From an uncultured Ruminiclostridium sp. (GTDB lineage: Bacteria; Bacillota; Clostridia; Oscillospirales; Ruminococcaceae), in assembly GCA_947627695.1 (NCBI GenBank), contig CANQXF010000005.1:1-64000 (forward strand): a stretch of 64,000 bases of DNA, given 5' to 3'. The position numbers and the translations under genes are program-made. This document shows positions 51,766 through 59,684 of this stretch, one piece after another. The first letter of the stretch is position 1, and each line of letters begins with the position of its first letter. The notes beneath the pieces were generated by a model. The model saw only the letters and a program-made list of their open reading frames with translations. It did not search any database and was not told the origin of the DNA.

Positions 51766-51794
51766 ATTATAGCAAAATGAAGTAAAGAAGTCAA
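51766..51794 (-). promoter_or_regulatory. Sigma-A promoter of the adhesin gene
   Basis: On the minus strand TTGACT (51794-51789), 17-base spacer, TATAAT (51771-51766). The leader to the ATG at 51611 is about 150 bases, long for this genome, and carries the inverted repeat at 51691. Nothing else is seen in the 51612-51956 spacer besides this and the next terminator. Confidence 0.78.
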
Positions 51795-51860
51795 TAAAAA
51801 TACAAGTTCAAAAATTCATCAAAATGCACAAAATATTTATGCAGAAGCAGTCTGCGGACA

Positions 51861-51903
51861 TAAAAAGCGGCGGCTTCACCTTTTGTGAAATGCCGTCCGC
51901 TGA
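51861..51903 (-). terminator. Terminator of the metallophosphoesterase gene
   Basis: AGCGGnCGGC and GTGAA arms around 51866-51901 pair with two small mismatches. The minus strand then runs into T5. It lies about 55 bases after the stop of the metallophosphoesterase. Confidence 0.7.
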
Positions 51904-51956
51904 AAATGTTTGTATTTATAATGCTGAAAGTGCTTGAATGGTAATTTTTATGTGTT

Positions 51957-52646
51957 TTATTTTACCAGAACGGGGGTAAAATCCACGCAGTCGCACGACG
52001 CAATATGATAAGTTATCCCGTCCTGCTCGCCGATAAAGGCTTTTTTTCTTGCCGCGCCGTGAACGTGTCCGTAATAGCAGTCCTTTATCCCGTGCTTCTG
52101 CATTACCTCGGTTATGTAATAATTCTTCTCCTCGCCAAAAATAGGGGGGTAATGAATAAAAACCACAGGCGTTCCGCCCAGCTTTTCCCCTTGGGATAGG
52201 GACATTTCCAGTCTGCCTGCCTCGCGGTTCAGAAGTTTTACGTCAAAGGGCTCGCCGTCGTCGTTTATCCAGCCTCTCGTACCGCATATCGCTATTCCGT
52301 CCGCAAAATAGGCGTTGTTGTGAAGTATCTTTATCCTGTCAAAGCCGCTGCTTTCGAGAAAAGCGTCCATTTTTGCCTTGGTGGTCCACCAGTAGTCGTG
52401 ATTCCCCTTTATGAAAATTTTATTGCCGTGAAGCTCGTTGTTGATGAAAGCAAAATCTTTTTGGGTGTTCTGTAAGGACATCGCCCAGGAAATGTCGCCG
52501 TTTATCACAACGGTGTCCTCCTCCGTCACAAGGGAGTTCCAGTTTTCTTTAAGCCTTTCAACGTGGTTGCTCCAGCCTTTGAATATGTCCATAGGCTTAT
52601 CCGTACCAAAGGACAGGTGCAGGTCGCCTAAAACGTATAAACTCAA
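51957..52646 (-). CDS. Calcineurin-like metallophosphoesterase
   Basis: 229 residues. The metal-binding motifs are complete: 'VLGDLHLSFG', 'VINGDISWAM', 'IKGNHDYWW', 'VFIHYPP' and 'YYGHVHG'. It is a cytoplasmic phosphoesterase with no signal peptide; the natural substrate is unknown. The gene starts 9 bases after the thrC stop, so it is co-transcribed with it. It ends at its own terminator. Confidence 0.88.
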   Translation of the reverse strand: MSLYVLGDLHLSFGTDKPMDIFKGWSNHVERLKENWNSLVTEEDTVVINGDISWAMSLQNTQKDFAFINNELHGNKIFIKGNHDYWWTTKAKMDAFLESSGFDRIKILHNNAYFADGIAICGTRGWINDDGEPFDVKLLNREAGRLEMSLSQGEKLGGTPVVFIHYPPIFGEEKNYYITEVMQKHGIKDCYYGHVHGAARKKAFIGEQDGITYHIASCDCVDFTPVLVK

Positions 52647-52655
52647 CTTATCACC

Positions 52656-54146
52656 TTACTTTTTCAGGAAGTCAAGCACTGCCTTGGGCATTTCGGAACG
52701 GTCAATTACGCCCTTGAAACGCACCGCCTTGTTCTTTGTGGCGGCAAGAGGCTGAGGTATCGTCGTGCCTGTCATCTCTTCCAGTTTTTCGATTATCGCA
52801 AATTCGTCAAGCCCTGCGGCGTCGCCCTTTAAGGCGTCAAACACCGCCGCGCCGAATTTATAGGGATTTGCGGTGGAGGCTATCAGTGTCTTGGTGTTGT
52901 CGCCGGTGGCTTTTTTGTAGTCGTTATATACCTTGTAGGCAACGGCGGTGTGAGTGTCCATAAGGTAGGAATAGCTGTCAAAGCAGTCCTTTATCGCCGC
53001 CTTGGTTTCCCGGTCGTTGCAGCAGCCTGCGCAGAAAAGCTCCTGTATCTTTGCTTTGACGTCGTCGGTGACCTCATATCTTCCCTCGGTCTTGAGAGAG
53101 GTGAACCATTTGTTGATAAGCTGTGTGTTCTCACCTGAAAGATGATACAACAGGCGTTCAAGGTTGCTGGAGATGAGGATATCCATTGAGGGGGAAACGG
53201 TGGTGTAAAAGGGTCTGTTGCGGTCGTAAACGCCTGTGTTTATGAAATCCGTCAGGATATTGTTTGCGTTGGAGGCGCATATCAGCTTGTTTACTGGAAG
53301 TCCCATTTCCTTGGCGTAGTAGGCGGCAAGAATGTTGCCGAAGTTGCCTGTGGGGACTACTATGTTTATCTTCTCGCCGTACTCTATTTCGCCGTTCTTA
53401 ACAAGCTCGGCGTAGGCGGAGATGTAGTAAACTATCTGAGGGGAAAGTCTGCCCCAGTTTATTGAATTGGCGCTGGAAAGGACTATGTTCGCACTGTCAA
53501 GCTGTTCTATTATATCCTTATCGGTGAAAATTGCCTTTACGCCGTTCTGGCAGTCGTCAAAGTTGCCCTTTACGGCGCAGACGAACACGTTATTTCCCTC
53601 CTGAGTAGCCATCTGGCGCTTTTGCATATCGCTGACGCCGTCCTCGGGGTAGAAAACGGTTATGGTAGTTCCCTCCACGTCTTTAAAGCCCTCAAGGGCG
53701 GCTTTTCCTGTGTCGCCAGAGGTCGCTACGAGAATTGCTATATCCTTGTCGGGAATGGTCTTTTTTGCGGAGGTGGTGAGCAGATAGGGCAGAATTTGCA
53801 GAGCCATATCCTTGAATGCGCAGGTGGGACCGTGCCACAGCTCAAGAACGTAAGTTCCCTGCAAAAGGTGGGATATCTCCGCAATATTTTCCGTGTCGAA
53901 ATTGTCGGCGTAGGCGTTGTTCACGCAATAGCGTATTTCCTCGTCGGTAAAATCTGTCAAAAACAGCTTGAAAATATCAAAGGCTCTGTCGGCGTAGGAT
54001 TTTTCGCAGAGTGCTTTCACAAAATCCCTGTCTATCTTCGGCAGGCTCTCTGGAACGAAAAGTCCTCCCTCGGGGGACAAGCCCTGAGCTATCGCCTGAG
54101 CGCTGGTAATGCTGACGTTGTTGTTTCTGGTGCTTTTATAGTTCAT
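52656..54146 (-). CDS. thrC: Threonine synthase
   Basis: 496 residues, long ThrC class. It converts O-phosphohomoserine to threonine with PLP. The N-terminus 'MNYKSTRNNNVSITSAQAIAQGLSPEGGLFVPE' region is typical, and the PLP Lys is in 'GPTCAFKDMALQ'; 'LVATSGDTGKAALEGF' binds the phosphate. 17 bases separate it from the preceding yraN. No other threonine-pathway gene is adjacent. Confidence 0.96.
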   Translation of the reverse strand: MNYKSTRNNNVSITSAQAIAQGLSPEGGLFVPESLPKIDRDFVKALCEKSYADRAFDIFKLFLTDFTDEEIRYCVNNAYADNFDTENIAEISHLLQGTYVLELWHGPTCAFKDMALQILPYLLTTSAKKTIPDKDIAILVATSGDTGKAALEGFKDVEGTTITVFYPEDGVSDMQKRQMATQEGNNVFVCAVKGNFDDCQNGVKAIFTDKDIIEQLDSANIVLSSANSINWGRLSPQIVYYISAYAELVKNGEIEYGEKINIVVPTGNFGNILAAYYAKEMGLPVNKLICASNANNILTDFINTGVYDRNRPFYTTVSPSMDILISSNLERLLYHLSGENTQLINKWFTSLKTEGRYEVTDDVKAKIQELFCAGCCNDRETKAAIKDCFDSYSYLMDTHTAVAYKVYNDYKKATGDNTKTLIASTANPYKFGAAVFDALKGDAAGLDEFAIIEKLEEMTGTTIPQPLAATKNKAVRFKGVIDRSEMPKAVLDFLKK

Positions 54147-54163
54147 ATTTTCCGTCCTTTCAG

Positions 54164-54553
54164 CTATATATCCATAGCGGTAAAATCCGACTTATAATAC
54201 TCTATCTCCAATATCTGCGGGTATTTTTCATTTGTAACAGTGACGTATGCCACGTCAAATCGTGTGTACAGATCAAGCTCCGTATGCTCGCTCATATATT
54301 CCTCGGCGGTGAGGATAATGCGGCGCTTTTTCCCTTTGTTGACCGCGCCCGTTCCGTCCTCGAGTGCGCCGAATTTGCGGGTCTTGACCTCAACAAATGC
54401 GGCGGTGTCGCCGTCTTTCGCTATAATATCTATCTCGCCGCACCGCTTTCGGTAGTTTCTGGCAAGTATCTCGCAGCCCTGCTTTTCAAGATATTCGCAT
54501 ACTGCGTCCTCGCCCGCTTTGCCTCTGGCGGCGCTTTTCTCGTTGCCGTACAT
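54164..54553 (-). CDS. yraN: YraN/UPF0102 family nuclease-fold protein
   Basis: 129 residues. 'AARGKAGEDAVCEYLEKQG' and 'RNYRKRCGEIDIIAKDG' followed by 'AFVEVKTRK' carry the acidic-Lys (E-x-K) motif of the restriction-endonuclease-like UPF0102 family. It immediately follows rnhB, one base apart, as in many bacteria. The exact activity is not established. Confidence 0.9.
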   Translation of the reverse strand: MYGNEKSAARGKAGEDAVCEYLEKQGCEILARNYRKRCGEIDIIAKDGDTAAFVEVKTRKFGALEDGTGAVNKGKKRRIILTAEEYMSEHTELDLYTRFDVAYVTVTNEKYPQILEIEYYKSDFTAMDI

Positions 54554-54554
54554 A

Positions 54555-55220
54555 TCACTTTCCGCCTTTGTATTCGGGGAATTTTCCCAGCTTTGCCTCC
54601 TGCTTTTTCAGAAACGAACGCCTGTGAACGGGGGTAACGCCGTACTTTTGCAGGGCGGCGATGTGTGCCGCAGTGCCGTAGCCTTTGTGGGCGGAAAAGC
54701 CGTATTCGGGATATTCCCTGTCAAGCTCTTTCATATAGCGGTCACGGCTCACCTTGGCAAGAATACTTGCGGCGGCTATGCTGGCGGATTTGCCGTCGCC
54801 CTTTACTACGGTCTCAGTCCGGCAAGGGAGTGGAGGAAGCATGTTTCCGTCCACAAGGGCAAGGGCAGGCGCTGTCTGCAAGCCCTGAAACGCCCTTTCC
54901 ATAGCAAGAAATGTAGCTTGGAGAATATTAAACTGCTCTATCTCCTCCGCCTCGGCGTAAGCGATCGAATATGCAGACGCCTTGGAGATTATCTCATCAA
55001 AAAGCTGTTCTCGCTTTGATTCGGACAGCTTTTTGCTGTCGTCAAGTCCCTCTATGAAAACGTTGTCGTCAAAAATCACCGCCGCAGCGTAGACTCTGCC
55101 CACCCACGGACCTCGTCCCGCCTCGTCGATACCGCATATAATGCCATTTTCGGCTCGTTTTATCTTATCAAATGCAAAGCGCTCCTCACATTGGAGGTGT
55201 TTCAAGAGTGATCTTTCCAA
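54555..55220 (-). CDS. rnhB: Ribonuclease HII
   Basis: 221 residues if started at the TTG at 55220, which has AGGAG 8 bases ahead and gives a normal N-terminus; an ATG at 55262 inside ylqF has no such site. It removes ribonucleotides from RNA-DNA hybrids. Catalytic acids lie in 'GIDEAGRGP', 'LDDSKKL' and 'ALVDGN'. It overlaps the end of ylqF by 35 bases and adjoins yraN. Confidence 0.93.
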   Translation of the reverse strand: MERSLLKHLQCEERFAFDKIKRAENGIICGIDEAGRGPWVGRVYAAAVIFDDNVFIEGLDDSKKLSESKREQLFDEIISKASAYSIAYAEAEEIEQFNILQATFLAMERAFQGLQTAPALALVDGNMLPPLPCRTETVVKGDGKSASIAAASILAKVSRDRYMKELDREYPEYGFSAHKGYGTAAHIAALQKYGVTPVHRRSFLKKQEAKLGKFPEYKGGK

Positions 55221-56037
55221 TTTTACCGCTCCTGTAATCGTCAAGTAATGCCGCCGCCGCACGCTCGGTATCAGGCTCTCCCCCCGATACCAGCATACCT
55301 CTCGCCTTTGCTATAAGCTCGGTGGCTCTGCCGTGGTCAAAGTCTGTTCCATAACGCTCTTTCAGGCTGGCGGGATAATGTTCGCTCAGGTAATGTCCCA
55401 GACTGTCCGCAAGGGCTTCCACGTCTATAACGTCGTCCTTTATCGCTCCCGTGAAGGCGAGCCTTTCGGCGGCGTCCTTGTCGTCAAATTTCGGCCAGAG
55501 GATACCGGGAGTGTCAAGAAGCTCCACCTCTTTGTCGATAGTTACCCACTGCTTTCCTCGTGTAACGCCGGGACGGTCGCCTACCGCTGTTTTTTTGGAA
55601 TTTGCCATTCGGTTGATGAAGGAGGATTTTCCCACGTTGGGTATTCCCACCACCATAACGCGCAGGGCTTTTCCTATCATTCCCTTTGCTCTGCGCCTTT
55701 CCAGCAGGTCGGCAAGCTGTTTTTTCAGCATGGGGACAAAGTTTTTTATCCCCTTGCCGCTTCGGCAGTCGCAGCAAAGCACACCGAAGCCTTGTTTTTT
55801 ATAATATTCACGCCAGCGGGAGGTCATCTCCTCGTCGGCGTAGTCGCATTTATTCAGTATGATAATTCGGGGCTTGTCCTTTATAAGCTCGTTCAGGACA
55901 GGATTTCGGCTGGATTCGGGTATTCTGCTGTCAACTATCTCGGCGACTGCGTCCACCAGCTTTATGTCCGCCTCTATCATACGGCGGGTCTTGGTCATAT
56001 GACCGGGGAACCACTGGATATTCCCTTCGTAACTCAT
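55186..56037 (-). CDS. ylqF: Ribosome biogenesis GTPase YlqF/RbgA
   Basis: 283 residues. It is a circularly permuted GTPase for late 50S assembly: G4 'LNKCDYAD' comes before G1 'GIPNVGKSSFINRM' and G3 'DTPGIL'. The N-terminal 'IQWFPGHMTKTRRMI' is diagnostic. The C-terminal helical domain includes 'GRATELIAKARGMLVSGG'. The rplS-lepB-ylqF-rnhB order is the Bacillus arrangement. Confidence 0.95.
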   Translation of the reverse strand: MSYEGNIQWFPGHMTKTRRMIEADIKLVDAVAEIVDSRIPESSRNPVLNELIKDKPRIIILNKCDYADEEMTSRWREYYKKQGFGVLCCDCRSGKGIKNFVPMLKKQLADLLERRRAKGMIGKALRVMVVGIPNVGKSSFINRMANSKKTAVGDRPGVTRGKQWVTIDKEVELLDTPGILWPKFDDKDAAERLAFTGAIKDDVIDVEALADSLGHYLSEHYPASLKERYGTDFDHGRATELIAKARGMLVSGGEPDTERAAAALLDDYRSGKIGKITLETPPM

Positions 56038-56039
56038 TT

Positions 56040-56675
56040 TTATAAAGCTCCTATCCTGTCAAAGGGGAGAATGCGGAACAACGCCTTTCCCACCACATAT
56101 TTCATATCGATACAGCCCACGTATACCTCGGTTTCACCGTCGTCTGCCCAGCGGCTGTCGGTGGAGTGATTGCGGTTGTCGCCAAGAACGAATATGCAGT
56201 TTTCCTCAACAGTATGGGGATAGGTCAGGTTGCCCCTGCTGTATTTGTCTATCTTCTCCGCCGCATATTCCTCCTCAAGAGGCTCGCCGTTGCGGTATAC
56301 CGTTCCATCTTCGTCAATGTCGATAACGTCGCCTGCAAAGCCGATGACACGCTTTACTATCAGGTTTCCCCGATCGCTTTTTTCCTTTATCCCTGTCGCC
56401 CAGATAACTGCAACGTCGCCGTAATCCAGATCGTATAAAAGGGGAGATACGACTATTTTGTCGTTTTCCTGGAGGGTGGGTCGCATAGAAATGCCCATAA
56501 TAACGTTCGTCCTTAATATCAGGGTGAAAAACAGGACAGTTGCAAGCACTGCTTCGAGCATAGACTGGAGCCATATATATGCGGTATTCGCAAAATCTTT
56601 TCGCTTGCTTTTCGGGGAGATATGGGGATTTTCATTGTCAAAGGAATATTCCGTGCCGTATCGTGGGGTATTCAT
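56040..56675 (-). CDS. Signal peptidase I (second copy)
   Basis: 211 residues. One membrane helix (about 35-58) is followed by the catalytic domain: Ser in 'GISMRPTL' and Lys in 'IVKRVIGFAGD', plus 'LGDNRNHSTDSR'. It cleaves signal peptides on the outer face of the membrane. It lies 21 bases after a longer paralogue, and ylqF starts 2 bases after its stop. Two tandem enzymes may divide substrates, including the very large surface proteins in this window. Confidence 0.93.
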   Translation of the reverse strand: MNTPRYGTEYSFDNENPHISPKSKRKDFANTAYIWLQSMLEAVLATVLFFTLILRTNVIMGISMRPTLQENDKIVVSPLLYDLDYGDVAVIWATGIKEKSDRGNLIVKRVIGFAGDVIDIDEDGTVYRNGEPLEEEYAAEKIDKYSRGNLTYPHTVEENCIFVLGDNRNHSTDSRWADDGETEVYVGCIDMKYVVGKALFRILPFDRIGAL

Positions 56676-56696
56676 TCAGCGCCTTTCATTAGCGGA

Positions 56697-57605
56697 TTAC
56701 TGCAAAAAGCCGAAGGAGTTGAACGGGAAAATGGAGAACACTGCTCTGCCCGCAATATACTTGCGGTCGATAAAGCCTATCTCGCTGAAAAGGCGGCTGT
56801 CCTTGGAATTGTTGCGGTTGTCGCCCATAACGAAATAGCTGTTTTCGGGAACGGTATATTCCTGCCCGTTTACCATTTCCAAATTGCGGTGAGTGAGGTC
56901 CAGTATGGTGTGCCCGTCCTCGTATATCTTGCCGCCTGAGGTTTCGGTCTTCAGCGCTTCGCCGTTGCGGTAAACCACGCCGTTGTCAAAGTCTATCTTT
57001 ATCGTATCGCCGGGAAGTCCGATGACACGCTTTACTATCGGTTTTCCTCCGTCAAGCCTGGGTGCCTGCACTATGACTACGTCATTGTAAGAGGGAGTGT
57101 AGAAAAGGTCGGTGACTATCAGCTTTTGTCCGCCTGTAAGAGTTGGGAGCATAGATTCGCCGTCCACCGTATTCACTCTGACAACGAAGGTGAACAGCAA
57201 AACGATGATAAGCACTGCCATAAGAATACTTTCCAGCCAGTCGAAAACCTCTCCTGCGGCGGTGTGGGCGCTCTTTACGTTTTCTATCCTCTGCTCTGCC
57301 TTTTGCTCAGCCTCTTTCTGAAGCTCGATATGGCGGGTGCTTTTCACTTCGATGGGCGTTATCGCCTCCATCGCCTTTTTCTCGTCAAAGTCGGAGCTTA
57401 TGGATTTCTTATATTGCTCAAGGTCGTCGATGGAGTCCATCTTCACCTCTTCCTCCTGCTTGGGCTTGCGCTTCAGCGCTCCCAGATCAAGGGGAGGAGG
57501 GGCGTCGGGGTCGTCCTCGCCGCCTTGCATTTTCTTCATATATTCTTCTATGTCGTCAATGGAATCCATTGAGTCCTGCGCTTTTTTATCTTTTTCTTCC
57601 TGCAT
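56697..57605 (-). CDS. Signal peptidase I with long acidic cytoplasmic extension
   Basis: 302 residues. The catalytic part is intact: Ser in 'DGESMLPTL', Lys in 'IVKRVIGLPGD', and 'MGDNRNNSKDSR'. Before the membrane helix (about 124-145) there is an unusual 120-residue charged cytoplasmic region. Within it, 'MDSIDDIEEYMKK' (about 13-25) and 'MDSIDDLEQYKKS' (about 56-68) are two copies of one short motif. That motif could dock a cytoplasmic partner. Confidence 0.92.
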   Translation of the reverse strand: MQEEKDKKAQDSMDSIDDIEEYMKKMQGGEDDPDAPPPLDLGALKRKPKQEEEVKMDSIDDLEQYKKSISSDFDEKKAMEAITPIEVKSTRHIELQKEAEQKAEQRIENVKSAHTAAGEVFDWLESILMAVLIIVLLFTFVVRVNTVDGESMLPTLTGGQKLIVTDLFYTPSYNDVVIVQAPRLDGGKPIVKRVIGLPGDTIKIDFDNGVVYRNGEALKTETSGGKIYEDGHTILDLTHRNLEMVNGQEYTVPENSYFVMGDNRNNSKDSRLFSEIGFIDRKYIAGRAVFSIFPFNSFGFLQ

Positions 57606-57643
57606 GATTTTTTCCTTTCACAAAGGGCAGACAAAAAGAAAAA

Positions 57644-57713
57644 CTGCATTGCATGCGGCTTTTCGTAAGTGAAGCGTGACTGCCGCACCAGTAAGCCGAA
57701 ATATGCAATGCAG
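57644..57713 (-). terminator. Long structured element between rplS and the signal peptidase gene
   Basis: CTGCATTGCAT (57644-57654) pairs perfectly with ATGCAATGCAG (57703-57713), enclosing a second, inner GC-rich stem. T5CT5 follows on the minus strand. It is a large terminator or attenuator that would reduce signal-peptidase expression relative to rplS. Confidence 0.65.
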
Positions 57714-57735
57714 CTGTCTGTCCGTTGCCTTGCGA

Positions 57736-58080
57736 TCAGTTGAATTTGCTCTTGATCTTGGCAGCCTTGCCGACTCTGTCTCTGAGGTAATACAGCTTGG
57801 CTCTGCGAACCTTACCTGTTCTTACTACCTCCACCTTTTCAACAGCGGGAGCGTGAAGAGGGAATACTCTCTCAACTCCGCAGCCGTGAGCCACTCTGCG
57901 TACTGTGAAGGTCTCGGAGATACCGCCGTGCTTCTTGGCGATAACGGTGCCTTCGTAAACCTGGATACGGGTCTTGTTTCCTTCCGTGATCCTTACGTGA
58001 ACCCTTACGGTGTCGCCTACCTCAAAAGAGGGAGCGTCCGTCTTGATGCTGTCCTGTGCAATAAGTTTCAGTGCATCCAT
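57736..58080 (-). CDS. rplS: 50S ribosomal protein L19
   Basis: 114 residues, full length. '[22 protein letters not shown]' and '[23 protein letters not shown]' are diagnostic. CAGGAGG precedes the ATG. It has a long structured leader and a separate promoter. Confidence 0.97.
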   Translation of the reverse strand: MDALKLIAQDSIKTDAPSFEVGDTVRVHVRITEGNKTRIQVYEGTVIAKKHGGISETFTVRRVAHGCGVERVFPLHAPAVEKVEVVRTGKVRRAKLYYLRDRVGKAAKIKSKFN

Positions 58081-58266
58081 TTTTAAATTCCTCCTGTTTC
58101 TTCAGACGATCATGCGTGATAATATGATAAAAACGGTTTTTCCGCAAAAGTAAGGAGTCGGGTCCATCGGCTCCCCGCAGCGGATCGTCAATAGTGAGCG
58201 CATAAGCGCTACTCACGTTGCTTTCGCAACGGATAATGATTTTTTTGCCGCATTATGGGCGGCGAC
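58081..58266 (-). ncRNA. Structured 5' leader of rplS
   Basis: About 185 untranslated bases with several hairpins. CGTTGC-GAAA-GCAACG has a GNRA tetraloop (near 58215-58230), GTGAG...AGCGC-TTAT-GCGCT-CAC follows, and a GGAG/CTCC stem (near 58153-58175) comes next. Ribosomal-protein leaders, including one for L19 in low-GC Gram-positives, autoregulate this operon. I cannot check whether this one matches that Rfam model. Confidence 0.5.
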
Positions 58267-58272
58267 TTATTG

Positions 58273-58301
58273 ATTATAGCATTTTTTCATCGTAAATGCA
58301 A
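58273..58301 (-). promoter_or_regulatory. Sigma-A promoter of rplS
   Basis: On the minus strand TTGCAT (58301-58296), 17-base spacer, TATAAT (58278-58273). The start near 58266 defines the leader. The rest of the spacer up to 58400 shows nothing else. Confidence 0.78.
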
Positions 58302-58400
58302 GAGTATTATGTGAAATTTGTAAAAAATTTCATTTACGGCGGCGAAATAAGCCGTGCGTTGTGGAAAATGCACTCTAAAGTGCGTTTCAACAATATGATA

Positions 58401-58985
58401 TTAGCATTTTTCGCTCCATAAGTCAACAAGAAAAATGTAGACCAGCGTTATCGCCGCCGTTTTGTTCAGAACGCCTGTCACAAGGAGGAACGCTGCTCCT
58501 GCCCCTGCAAGCGTCAGGGCGGTAAGCTCTGTAACTTTCATAAACCGCTGAGCCTTGTCAAAGGGCAGGATCGCATTAAGCAGGCGTTCAAGCAGCTTTT
58601 TGCCGTCAAGGTCGCCTATGGGGAGGAGGTTCATTATCCCCACGCAAAGGTTCGACACGGCGAAAACAAGGCGGTAGATACTGTTTCCCGCAGAAAAGTA
58701 AAATATGGTGAAAAGAATGAAATTCACAAGACAGCCCGCCGCAAGAACGGGGACGGACGCCTCTTTCCGCTGTTTTATGCAGATACCGCCGCCGCTGAAC
58801 ACAAGGGCTTTCGGTACGTCGCCTGAGATGAGCATTACCGCAAGATGTCCCGCCTCGTGGCAAAGGCAGGACATAAGGCAGAGCAGACCGTAACCGCTTT
58901 TGTCAAGGGCGAGGATAATTCCCACCGCCGCAAAAAAGGAAAAGCGAAAGACAAGCTCCACGCCGAAAAAGCGCAGGCTCACCAT
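58401..58985 (-). CDS. M50 site-2 metalloprotease (SpoIVFB-like)
   Basis: 194 residues from the ATG at 58985, which overlaps the stop of the preceding small gene; a GTG at 58982 would give a GTGA overlap. The zinc site 'CLCHEAGHLAVM' (HExxH) and the third-ligand region 'NLLPIGDLDGKKLLE' are visible among four or five membrane helices. It cuts a membrane substrate in the bilayer. SpoIVFB, which processes pro-sigma-K and is inhibited by BofA, is of this type, but the identity is not proven. No SpoIVFA-type gene is next to it. Confidence 0.85.
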   Translation of the reverse strand: MVSLRFFGVELVFRFSFFAAVGIILALDKSGYGLLCLMSCLCHEAGHLAVMLISGDVPKALVFSGGGICIKQRKEASVPVLAAGCLVNFILFTIFYFSAGNSIYRLVFAVSNLCVGIMNLLPIGDLDGKKLLERLLNAILPFDKAQRFMKVTELTALTLAGAGAAFLLVTGVLNKTAAITLVYIFLVDLWSEKC

Positions 58986-59206
58986 AGAAACAGTCTGCGA
59001 AAATACAGCAGAATGTTTTCGTAAAGCGGCTGGGACAGCATTTCGGACAGCTTTATCAGCAGGCATATCCCCGCCGAGGTGCAAAGCTGAAAGATGATTA
59101 TGTCCCGCAGGCGTTTTCTTTTCACAGGCTTGGGGTCGGTGAAAAAGGCTTGCTCCTCGGTCTGAGGGGGCTGTATGGGCTTTTCTTCAACAAATGTTTC
59201 CTGCAT
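58979..59206 (-). CDS. Small single-pass membrane protein
   Basis: 75 residues. A Pro/Glu-rich N-terminal half (QETFVEEKPIQPPQTEEQ) and a basic KPVKRKRLRD are followed by one hydrophobic segment ('IIIFQLCTSAGICLLIKL') and a short tail 'YENILLYFRRLFLW'. The overlap with the M50 gene suggests it is a partner of that protease, perhaps playing the role of SpoIVFA; there is no sequence similarity to prove it. AGGAAGAA precedes the ATG. Confidence 0.6.
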   Translation of the reverse strand: MQETFVEEKPIQPPQTEEQAFFTDPKPVKRKRLRDIIIFQLCTSAGICLLIKLSEMLSQPLYENILLYFRRLFLW

Positions 59207-59296
59207 TTTAATATTCTTCCTTTCATTTTTTGTAAAATTCCTTATGATATGCTTATGCGGAAAAATAAAAATAAATGCGGGGCATACGACGGAAAT

Positions 59297-59328
59297 GAAA
59301 AAAGGGAGCTGTAAAGCCGCCCCTTTTT
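59297..59328 (-). terminator. Terminator of spoVM
   Basis: AAAGGG (59301-59306) pairs with CCCTTT (59321-59326) with an imperfect inner stem. T6 follows on the minus strand. It lies just after the spoVM stop. Confidence 0.55.
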
Positions 59329-59335
59329 CCGATAT

Positions 59336-59419
59336 TCAGTTGTCCGTTTTTTTAATTCCGAAAAACAGCCTTAAAAATCCCGCTAAAAATCTCGGACTTT
59401 TTACCACCACTATCTTCAT
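59336..59419 (-). CDS. spoVM: Stage V sporulation protein M
   Basis: 27 residues starting MKIVVVKSPRFLAGFLRLFF and ending KKTDN, with a superb GGGAGG site 6 bases before the ATG. The amphipathic-helix pattern matches SpoVM (B. subtilis MKFYTIKLPKFLGG...). SpoVM senses positive membrane curvature on the forespore and anchors SpoIVA for coat assembly. The position near rsgA, prkC and prpC is the conserved one. It is too short for ordinary gene callers. Confidence 0.9.
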   Translation of the reverse strand: MKIVVVKSPRFLAGFLRLFFGIKKTDN

Positions 59420-59456
59420 ATGTACCTCCCTTTCTATTTGCGGGCTTTCGCCCTTT

Positions 59457-59609
59457 TCAACGCTTCAGCAGCCATATTCCAGCCGCCGCAAGCGCTATTG
59501 CCAGCAGAATAAGGGTGAACTTGGCGGACAAAAGGCAAAGGCATATCAGCGCCGCCCCGAACAGAACGGCGGACAGCTTGAAATTGTTGGAGCACCTTCT
59601 CCGTTTCAT
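59457..59609 (-). CDS. Small two-helix membrane protein upstream of spoVM
   Basis: 50 residues from an ATG at 59609 with AAAAGG just before it and an AAAGGCGG a little further. The peptide is MKRRRCSNNFKLSAVLFGAA, then two hydrophobic runs (about 13-28 and 32-46) and a C-terminal LLKR. A short GGGC-GAAA-GCCC hairpin follows, then spoVM 37 bases later. It is probably co-transcribed with spoVM and may be a sporulation protein. Family not recognised. Confidence 0.6.
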   Translation of the reverse strand: MKRRRCSNNFKLSAVLFGAALICLCLLSAKFTLILLAIALAAAGIWLLKR

Positions 59610-59684
59610 ACCTTTTCACCGCCTTTGTGTTATTTTATTCCAAAGGGGGAAATTGTGTGAATTTTTTGGGGGAGATGGTGAGGT

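Noticed and set aside
59434-59619. 61-codon minus-strand frame (MKRYETEKV...) overlapping the 50-residue membrane protein
   Set aside because: Another frame of the same DNA gives a protein with two clean hydrophobic helices and a better-placed ribosome site; this frame looks like a shadow.
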